The notes below the pieces were generated by a model. That model saw only the letters and a list, made by a program, of their open reading frames with translations, searched no databases and was not told the origin of the DNA. The translations under genes were made by a program, and so were the position numbers. Shown here one piece after another: positions 1-4,379 of a DNA stretch of 7,733 bases (position 1 is its first letter; each line of letters opens with the position of its first letter). This DNA is from Caldilineaceae bacterium (GTDB lineage: Bacteria; Chloroflexota; Anaerolineae; Caldilineales; Caldilineaceae), in contig JAPPKT010000049.1 of the NCBI GenBank assembly GCA_028819675.1, positions 1 to 7,733 on the forward strand, written 5' to 3'.

Positions 1-39
1 TTGCGGCACTTCGACCGGTGAAAAGGAGCGATCGGTCAT
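1..39 (-). CDS. Start of an unidentified minus-strand gene, truncated at the left window edge
   Basis: Only the first 13 codons are visible: ATG at 39, reading MTDRSFSPVEVPQ and running off the left edge. The call rests on its initiation signals. An AGGAGA Shine-Dalgarno hexamer (plus-strand 46-51) lies 6 nt before the ATG, and a plausible promoter lies just upstream (69-96). The gene is divergent from the MFS exporter with about 370 bp between the two starts. That arrangement is common for an exporter and its regulator or an unrelated neighbour. The residues do not identify a family, and the start does not look like a typical TetR or MarR regulator. The function is unknown. Confidence 0.55.
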   Translation of the reverse strand, partial: MTDRSFSPVEVPQ

Positions 40-45
40 CGGGTG

Positions 46-51
46 TCTCCT
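46..51 (-). promoter_or_regulatory. Strong ribosome binding site of the left-edge gene
   Basis: AGGAGA on the minus strand, 6 nt before the ATG at 39. It is one of the best SD matches in the window and is the main reason for calling a gene from only 13 codons. Confidence 0.6.
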
Positions 52-68
52 GGTGGGGTGGGTACGAG

Positions 69-96
69 AATGTATTGCGCGCGCCGGGCGTGTCAG
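69..96 (-). promoter_or_regulatory. Candidate sigma70-type promoter for the left-edge minus-strand gene
   Basis: On the minus strand a CTGACA -35 box (91-96, five of six consensus bases) is separated by 16 bp from a TACATT -10 box (69-74, four of six). Transcription would begin near 62, leaving a leader of about 20 nt that holds the AGGAGA site. The position fits, but consensus matches this good also occur by chance. Confidence 0.4.
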
Positions 97-337
97 GATT
101 TGGAAACGGTCAATCAGTGAATACGGAGGACGCGTGGGGCGGTGCCAAATTCTACTCCAGTCGGGGCACAGGAGCAGGTCTTTGGGGGAGGGCCCAACCG
201 CGTCGTGATCATACTCGAAATCGGGGGAAATGCCTATCAGAAAGGGGGTTGGATTCGGGGCAGAGTGGAGAGCGTTTTGGGTGGTCCGGAGTTCGGTGGC
301 TGGCGAGCGTGTCCGTTTGCAGAAGCGGGAATTGTCT

Positions 338-348
338 GAAACAGTTTC
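338..348. promoter_or_regulatory. GAAAC-A-GTTTC palindrome, candidate operator for the MFS gene
   Basis: A perfect inverted repeat with 5-bp arms and a 1-bp centre, about 60 bp upstream of the MFS start. It overlaps the position of the weak candidate -35 box (345-350). A repressor bound here would cover the promoter, as TetR-type regulators of exporters often do. No regulator gene is recognisable in the window, so this is an inference from position and symmetry. Confidence 0.3.
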
Positions 349-375
349 GTTACGGAGTCGAATTCAGTGTAAGAT
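345..375 (+). promoter_or_regulatory. Weak candidate promoter of the MFS gene
   Basis: TAAGAT (370-375) resembles a -10 box and is followed by the start codon 34 nt later. The best upstream hexamer, TTTCGT at 345-350, is a poor -35 match with a long 19-bp spacer. It is listed because a promoter is expected here and this is the best candidate seen. Confidence 0.22.
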
Positions 376-409
376 AGACAGATTGTGCCCACTACGGAAA
401 AGCCCCTCC

Positions 410-1792
410 ATGAAATCGAGTGAATCCACGCCAGCCGCCGCTGCGACGCGGTCGCATTGGGGTCTGTTAATCGCCCTGATGATACCGGTGGGCATGGCGA
501 CGATGAATATGTCGATGTTCGGCGTGGCCCTACCGACGGTCCGGGATGCGTTCGCGGTGGATGCGGACATGACGGCCTGGCTGCTGGCGGCATACAGTCT
601 GCCGTTCGTAATATTCATGCCGCTGTACGGCAAGCTGGGTGACAGCCTGGGCAAGGCGCGTCTCTTCCAGAGCGGAATCGTCTTCTTTTTTGCCGGCTCC
701 TTGATCTGTGTGCTGGCGAGAAGCTTGCCGCAACTCCTGATCGGCCGCGTATTGCAGGGGATGGGCACGGCGGGCTACTACCCCCTTTGCATCGCCATTA
801 TCGCGGAGCGATTTCCGGCGGGGCAGCGGGGCAGGGCGATGGGAACGTGGAGCTCGGTGGCGCCGGGCGCATCGACGTTGGGGCCGCTGTTGGGCGGGTT
901 TGCAGTCGATAATTTCGGCTGGAACTATGTTTTCGTGCCGAGCCTGCTGGTCGCGCTGATCGCTCTTTGGGCGGCGTACCTGCGGGTGCCGTCGCAGCGC
1001 CCGATTCGCGGGGAGGGGTTGCAGGCGTTCGACTGGCTGGGCGCGGTCCTATTGGGTGGGGCACTCGTCTGCGGGATATTTTTCCTCTCGAGCCGCACGG
1101 TAACCGGTGTGGAGCCGCTGCGCGACTGGCGGCTGCTGGCGGCCGCGGTGGGATTGGGGCTGCTGTTCTGGCGGCGGGAGGGCCGGACGCCGCGACCGCT
1201 TGTCAATTTCTCTCTCTACCGGCGCAAGAATTTCGGGGTTGCCTCGCTGGCGGCCGGGTTCCGCATGGTGATCATGCATACGGCCATGTTTCTGAATGTA
1301 TTGTTTCTGACCGATGTATACGGGTTGGATGCGATTGAACTGGGCATTTTCACGACGATCTTTTCCGGCGCGATTTTTGCCACGACCCAGGTTGGAGGTC
1401 AGTTGGCGGACCGTATGCACTCCCGCTGGCTTGTGGGAGGGAGCTTCGCAGTGATGATCTGTGCGCTGGCCGTTCTGGCGTTGTTCCCGTTGCCGTTGCT
1501 GGGGGCGGCAGCGATGATGCTGACGCAGTCGCTGGCGGGCGGGCTGGCGATGGCTGCGCTCCACCGTGCGGCGATGGAGGAGATCCCGATGGAAGAGAGC
1601 GGGTCGGCGGCGGGGCTGTACAGCACGGCGCGATTTGGCGGCGGCGTGGTGGGTGCGACGATCGCGGGGGTGGCCCTGCAACAGTCACTCCTGTTTACTC
1701 CGGGGCCGCTGGAGGCTTACCAGTGGGTGTTTGGAATGGTTGCAGTGATCAGTTTGGCGAGTCTGGCGGTGGCGTGGAGGTTGGAGCGGTGA
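410..1792 (+). CDS. MFS multidrug exporter, DHA2-like drug:H+ antiporter
   Basis: A 460-residue integral membrane protein, probably a proton-driven efflux pump for hydrophobic compounds in the cytoplasmic membrane. After a short polar N-terminus (1-16), hydrophobic helices run to the C-terminus. Family motifs are in order: LPTVRDAF after helix 1 (41-48), motif A GKLGDSLGKAR (74-84), motif B GRVLQGMG (112-119), and antiporter motif C ending GPLLGG (158-163). FDWLGAVLLGGAL (207-219) is typical of the mid-protein helices of DHA2 proteins, which usually have 14 helices and 450-520 residues. The ATG at 410 is chosen because the MFS-like sequence begins there and a GGAAA site lies about 10 nt upstream. 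The frame continues upstream to 230 with unrelated low-quality sequence, and an in-frame TTG at 383 is a less likely start. The substrate cannot be inferred. The gene is monocistronic and convergent with hyuB. Confidence 0.93.
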   Translation: MKSSESTPAAAATRSHWGLLIALMIPVGMATMNMSMFGVALPTVRDAFAVDADMTAWLLAAYSLPFVIFMPLYGKLGDSLGKARLFQSGIVFFFAGSLICVLARSLPQLLIGRVLQGMGTAGYYPLCIAIIAERFPAGQRGRAMGTWSSVAPGASTLGPLLGGFAVDNFGWNYVFVPSLLVALIALWAAYLRVPSQRPIRGEGLQAFDWLGAVLLGGALVCGIFFLSSRTVTGVEPLRDWRLLAAAVGLGLLFWRREGRTPRPLVNFSLYRRKNFGVASLAAGFRMVIMHTAMFLNVLFLTDVYGLDAIELGIFTTIFSGAIFATTQVGGQLADRMHSRWLVGGSFAVMICALAVLALFPLPLLGAAAMMLTQSLAGGLAMAALHRAAMEEIPMEESGSAAGLYSTARFGGGVVGATIAGVALQQSLLFTPGPLEAYQWVFGMVAVISLASLAVAWRLER

Positions 1793-1798
1793 ACTGCA

Positions 1799-1869
1799 GG
1801 GGTTAGGGGCCAGGGGTTAGGGGTCAGTGGGTGGCGCCAGGGGGGGAGGGGTTGTGGGATAGTTGGGGG
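1799..1869 (+). repeat. GGGG/TTA array with two adjacent G-quadruplex motifs in the MFS 3' region
   Basis: Starting 7 nt after the MFS stop codon, four GGGG runs are separated by exactly three bases each (TTA, CCA, TTA) at 1799-1823. This is an ideal intramolecular quadruplex pattern. A second set of runs (1840-1846, 1848-1851, 1856-1858, 1865-1869) forms a looser quadruplex motif. Both lie on the sense strand of the MFS transcript, so the RNA as well as the DNA could fold. In DNA this could stall converging polymerases in place of a terminator. The 7-bp periodicity also makes the first part a degenerate tandem repeat (TTAGGGG, CCAGGGG, TTAGGGG). Confidence 0.75.
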
Positions 1870-1936
1870 CAGGCAAACTCTCTTATTGCGGAAGTTGGTG
1901 GGATTGCACGCAGGATTGGTGGTGTTCGAGAAGCGA

Positions 1937-1960
1937 GACAGGATTGGATCCAGGACTGTC
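1937..1960. terminator. Nested inverted repeat, possible bidirectional terminator hairpin
   Basis: Outer arms GACAG (1937-1941) and CTGTC (1956-1960) share the same centre as an inner TGGATCCA palindrome (1945-1952). Nine of twelve base pairs match, with a 3-nt internal loop on each side. Its position between converging stop codons fits a shared hairpin that ends or stabilises transcripts. No U-tract follows on either strand, so it is not a canonical intrinsic terminator. Confidence 0.35.
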
Positions 1961-1994
1961 TGTGCCATGGTTTCAACTGCTGGCGGCTTCTATC

Positions 1995-3656
1995 TCAGGC
2001 TTTGTTGCCCCAGCCGCCGCCGCCGGGGGTTTCGATGCGCAGGCGCTGACCGGGTTGCATGCGGCGGGTGACCTTGGAGGAGAGTTCTTCTTCGGAGCCG
2101 TCGGTGTCGATGAGGAGATTACGGCCCGGTGCGGCGGGCTCACCGCCGGCGAGGCCCCAGGGGGCGATGGCGCGGCGTTCGCTGAGGATGGTGGCGGTGG
2201 TGGGTCGCAGGATTTCGTATTCGCGCACGATGCCGTCGCCGCCTCGATGCGTTCCGGCGCCGCCGCTGCCGCGGCGCAGGTGGTAGCGGGTCAGGCGCAG
2301 CGGGTAGGCCATTTCGAGGGCTTCGACGGGCGTGTTGAGCGTGTTGCTCATGTGGACGTGTGCGCCGCTGAAACCGTCGCCCTGCGGATGGGCGCCCATG
2401 CCCCCGCCGAGTGTCTCGTAGTAGGTCCAGGGCGAGCCGTCGGCGTTTTCACCTCCCATTGTACAGTTATTCATAGTGCCCTGGCCGGCGGCGGCGATGC
2501 GGTCGGGCAGGGCCTGCGCGAGCGCGCCGAACACGGCATCGGTGATGCGCTGGGAGGTCTCTACGTTGCCGCCGGCTACGGCAGCGGGTGGGCGGGCGTT
2601 GACGAGACAGCCGGGCGGCGCGTCGACCTGGACGGGCGCGAAGCAGCCGGCGTTGACGGGTACGTCCTCGCCGACGAGACAGCGGACGACGTAGTAGCAG
2701 GCGGACCTGGTCACGCTTAGCGGGGCGTTGAGGGAGCCGAAGATGGTGGGGCAGGTGCCGCTGAAATCAAGGGTCACTGTCTCGCCGCTGATGGTGGCGG
2801 TGACGCGAATGGGCGCCGGGGTTGTGTGGCCGTCGACGACCGATTCGATTGGATCCTCGAAGGTGTAGCTGCCGTCGGGCCAGGTGCGAATGGCGGCGCG
2901 GGTGAGGCGTTCGCTGTATTGCTGCAGGTGGCCGGCATAGGCCAGCAGCTCGGCGTTGCCATGGCGGGCGGCCAGTTCGTGGAGGCGGCGGTCGCCGACG
3001 GCGTGGGCGGCGCGTTGGGCGGCGAGGTCGCCGCGGCGTTCGTCGGGCGTGCGCACATTGCGCAGGACCAGCTCAAGCAGGGATTCCACCAGGTCGCCGC
3101 CTTCGTAGAGCTTGAGAGGCGGGATGATGATACCCTCCTGGTACAACTCGGTGGAGAGGGGCAGGGAGCCGGGCGACATGCCGCCGACGTCGGCGTGGTG
3201 GGCGCGGCTGGCGGCGAAGTAGTGGGGGGTGGAGGGCGAGGAGAGAAGGGAGAGGAGTGAGGAGTGAGAGAGTTCGCTATCCGCTCCACTCAAGTCGCTT
3301 CCTCCGCGGTGTTCGCCTTGCGTCTCGGGCAGGAAGACGGGGGAGACGAGGGTGATGTCGGGCAGGTGGGAGCCGCCGAAGTAGGGATCGTTGAGGATGA
3401 CGACATCGCCGGGCTGCCAGTGGTCGAATACGGCGAGGGCGGCGGCGACGCTGTCGGGCATGGCGCCGAGGTGGGCGGGGATGTGGGCGGCCTGGGCGAC
3501 GAGGCGGCCGGCGCCGTCAAAGAGGGCGCAGGAGAAGTCGAGGCGCTCTTTTATGTTGGGGGAGTAGCTGGTGCGCTGGAGGGTGATGCCCATCTCCTCG
3601 GCGATGCCGCTGTAGCGATGGCGGTATAGCTCGAGGGTGATGGGGTCGGGAGCCAT
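1995..3656 (-). CDS. hyuB: Hydantoinase B/oxoprolinase family subunit (HyuB-like)
   Basis: A 553-residue cytoplasmic protein, the partner of HyuA in an ATP-dependent enzyme of the hydantoinase/5-oxoprolinase/acetone carboxylase superfamily. Family signatures are in order: [18 protein letters not shown] (30-47), [18 protein letters not shown] (83-100), [14 protein letters not shown] (151-164), DFSGT (297-301), [16 protein letters not shown] (364-379), [10 protein letters not shown] (413-422), [13 protein letters not shown] (436-448), [13 protein letters not shown] (468-480), and a C-terminal PGGGGWGN. The HxxD in RAHHAD (H153, D156) has the spacing I recall for metal ligands in the acetone carboxylase homologue. 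Residues about 109-146 form a Ser/Leu-rich segment where relatives have only 5-8 residues; without it the length would be near 522. The ATG at 3656 fits the family N-terminus but has no SD, because a repeat tract abuts it. It is the last gene of the minus-strand run. The substrate is unknown. Confidence 0.93.
   Translation of the reverse strand: MAPDPITLELYRHRYSGIAEEMGITLQRTSYSPNIKERLDFSCALFDGAGRLVAQAAHIPAHLGAMPDSVAAALAVFDHWQPGDVVILNDPYFGGSHLPDITLVSPVFLPETQGEHRGGSDLSGADSELSHSSLLSLLSSPSTPHYFAASRAHHADVGGMSPGSLPLSTELYQEGIIIPPLKLYEGGDLVESLLELVLRNVRTPDERRGDLAAQRAAHAVGDRRLHELAARHGNAELLAYAGHLQQYSERLTRAAIRTWPDGSYTFEDPIESVVDGHTTPAPIRVTATISGETVTLDFSGTCPTIFGSLNAPLSVTRSACYYVVRCLVGEDVPVNAGCFAPVQVDAPPGCLVNARPPAAVAGGNVETSQRITDAVFGALAQALPDRIAAAGQGTMNNCTMGGENADGSPWTYYETLGGGMGAHPQGDGFSGAHVHMSNTLNTPVEALEMAYPLRLTRYHLRRGSGGAGTHRGGDGIVREYEILRPTTATILSERRAIAPWGLAGGEPAAPGRNLLIDTDGSEEELSSKVTRRMQPGQRLRIETPGGGGWGNKA
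3219..3332 (-). repeat. In-frame repeat-like insertion inside hyuB, with tandem GGAGTGA units
   Basis: The segment encodes residues about 109-146 of HyuB. It falls between the conserved PVF of [12 protein letters not shown] and the conserved [10 protein letters not shown]. Family members have a short turn here, so about 30 residues are extra. On the plus strand it contains two perfect GGAGTGA heptamers (3254-3267) in a purine-rich tract (about 3236-3272), read in the protein as [13 protein letters not shown]. The tract looks like the simple intergenic repeats elsewhere in the window, and the reading frame is kept. Confidence 0.6.
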
Positions 3657-3658
3657 TG

Positions 3659-3692
3659 GGAGTTTTTGGTTTTGAGTTTCTAGTTTTTAGTT
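3659..3692 (+). repeat. T-rich AGTTTTTAGT-type repeat immediately upstream of hyuB
   Basis: The plus strand carries AGTTTTTGGT (3661-3670) and TAGTTTTTAGT (3681-3691), separated by GAGTTTC. The 11-mer recurs exactly at 7481-7491. The tract ends 3 bp before the hyuB start codon, so on the minus strand an A-rich, C-containing leader precedes the ATG with no Shine-Dalgarno sequence. Confidence 0.6.
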
Positions 3693-3728
3693 GGCTGCGG
3701 CCAGGGCTGATGAGAGTTTCACGGTTCG

Positions 3729-4262
3729 TCAGGCGTGGGATTCCTGGGATTGGGCCCAGGAGAGGACGCGGAGGCCGAAGAGGATGAGGAGGGCGGCGAC
3801 GGCGGTCCAGACCCAGAAGCGGAAGAAGGCGCCGCGGAGGGCCCACTGCGCGGCGAGGGCGTCGTTGATGGTCTTGGGGTAGGCCAGTTCGTGGCGTTCG
3901 TCGATGGCGACGTTGGTGAAGTTCTGTTGGCGGCCGTCGGGCCAGAGGACTTTCATCTCAAGCACTTCTTCGACGTCTTCGAGGTCGAAGACGATGGTGC
4001 GGTTGGCAGCGTCGATCTGGCCTTCCAAAGTTTCGAATTCAAGGGCGAGGGAGAACGTCGCGCCGTCGGTGGCGTAGATGTCATCCTCGGGGACGGTGAA
4101 GGCGACCCAGTGATGGCCTTCGGGTACGTCGGCTGCGTAGATTTCGGCGTCGGGCAGGCCGACTTCGAGCGCGTCGCGGACCGGGATCCAGAGGAGGAGA
4201 GCGGCCACGATCAGGGGCAGCAGGAAGAGAAGAAGACGTTGCTGGGAAGACAGTGTCACCAT
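3729..4262 (-). CDS. Two-helix membrane protein of unknown function between hyuA and hyuB
   Basis: A 177-residue protein that I do not recognise. A hydrophobic helix at about 9-27 is followed by an acidic soluble domain (about 28-140), a second helix (about 146-168) and a short polar tail. The layout suggests both ends inside and the central domain outside the membrane. The central part has alternating beta-like stretches (HHWVAFTVPEDDIY, 50-63; NRTIVFDLEDVEEVLEMKVLW, 87-107) but no cysteines, so no disulfide or metal-cysteine site. The first helix could be mistaken for a signal peptide, but no cleavage motif is evident. The ATG at 4262 has a good GGAG site 7 nt upstream. It starts 117 bp after hyuA and ends 72 bp before hyuB, on the same strand. 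It could anchor the enzyme or be an unrelated insertion in the operon. GC-rich codon use matches its neighbours. Confidence 0.82.
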   Translation of the reverse strand: MVTLSSQQRLLLFLLPLIVAALLLWIPVRDALEVGLPDAEIYAADVPEGHHWVAFTVPEDDIYATDGATFSLALEFETLEGQIDAANRTIVFDLEDVEEVLEMKVLWPDGRQQNFTNVAIDERHELAYPKTINDALAAQWALRGAFFRFWVWTAVAALLILFGLRVLSWAQSQESHA

Positions 4263-4327
4263 CGTACAACTCCGAAGGGAAGCTTTTTTACGTTATCCGG
4301 AATCCAGTTTCTGGTTGCCTGTAAGGG

Positions 4328-4347
4328 CCTCCTGGATATCCAGTAGG
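4328..4347. promoter_or_regulatory. 20-bp imperfect palindrome around CTGGATATCCAG, candidate operator
   Basis: A perfect 12-bp palindrome (4332-4343) is extended by CCT (4328-4330) and AGG (4345-4347) across a single mismatched pair. It lies in the gap after hyuA and directly follows the candidate extended -10 box on the minus strand, covering the expected transcription start. Symmetry, length and position suit a dimeric repressor. It could instead be an mRNA hairpin downstream of hyuA. Confidence 0.4.
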
Positions 4348-4348
4348 T

Positions 4349-4357
4349 ATGATAACA
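4349..4357 (-). promoter_or_regulatory. Candidate extended -10 promoter for the membrane protein and hyuB
   Basis: On the minus strand TGT is followed directly by TATCAT (4354-4349), which matches five of six consensus -10 bases with the TGn extension that can replace a -35 box. No good -35 is visible 17 bp upstream. Transcription would start near 4342 and give a leader of about 80 nt before the membrane protein gene. Confidence 0.35.
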
Positions 4358-4379
4358 CAGCCGGGCCGCAAGGCCAGCT

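Larger units (their letters stand above)
40..409. other. Divergent intergenic region upstream of the MFS exporter
   Basis: This 370-bp stretch separates the left-edge minus-strand gene from the MFS gene. Open frames cross it (for example plus 18-377), but none shows a family-like protein, and I take them as chance frames in GC-rich DNA. It holds the minus-strand promoter at 69-96, an 11-bp palindrome at 338-348 and a weak plus-strand promoter at 345-375. I see nothing convincing in the middle (about 100-330) apart from G-rich, C-poor tracts on the plus strand. Confidence 0.5.
1793..1994. other. Convergent intergenic region between the MFS gene and hyuB
   Basis: A 202-bp gap between two converging stop codons. 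Its left half is a very G-rich plus-strand tract with two G-quadruplex motifs. Its right half contains a nested inverted repeat (1937-1960). There is no classical terminator with a T-run on either strand. A short minus-strand frame (1717-1968) crosses it but overlaps the MFS gene and translates the G-rich repeat, so it is not called. Confidence 0.6.

Noticed and set aside
1..21. A plus-strand frame ending in TGA at 19-21 that could be the tail of an upstream gene
   Set aside because: Only six residues are visible, and the minus strand here has a much stronger gene start.
181..199. A TTGGG...CCCAA inverted pair in the left intergenic region
   Set aside because: The stem is only 5 bp with a purine loop in a G-rich tract, so it is easily produced by chance and has no positional logic.
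18..377. A 119-codon plus-strand open frame in the left intergenic region
   Set aside because: It has a Trp/Arg/Gly/Ser-rich chance composition and a GTG start, and it overlaps a better-supported gene start and promoter on the other strand.
1863..2720. A 285-codon plus-strand open frame opposite the hyuB 3' half
   Set aside because: It is antisense to conserved HyuB motifs, and its composition is Gly/Ala/Val-rich without domain features.
4281..4290. A T-run after a G/A-rich stretch on the plus strand, resembling a terminator
   Set aside because: No stable stem precedes it on the plus strand, and no plus-strand gene ends nearby.
3735..4346. A 203-codon plus-strand open frame opposite the membrane protein gene
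   Set aside because: It encodes a Gly/Glu-rich chain. The minus frame has two clear helices, a good ribosome binding site and operon position, so it is the real gene.
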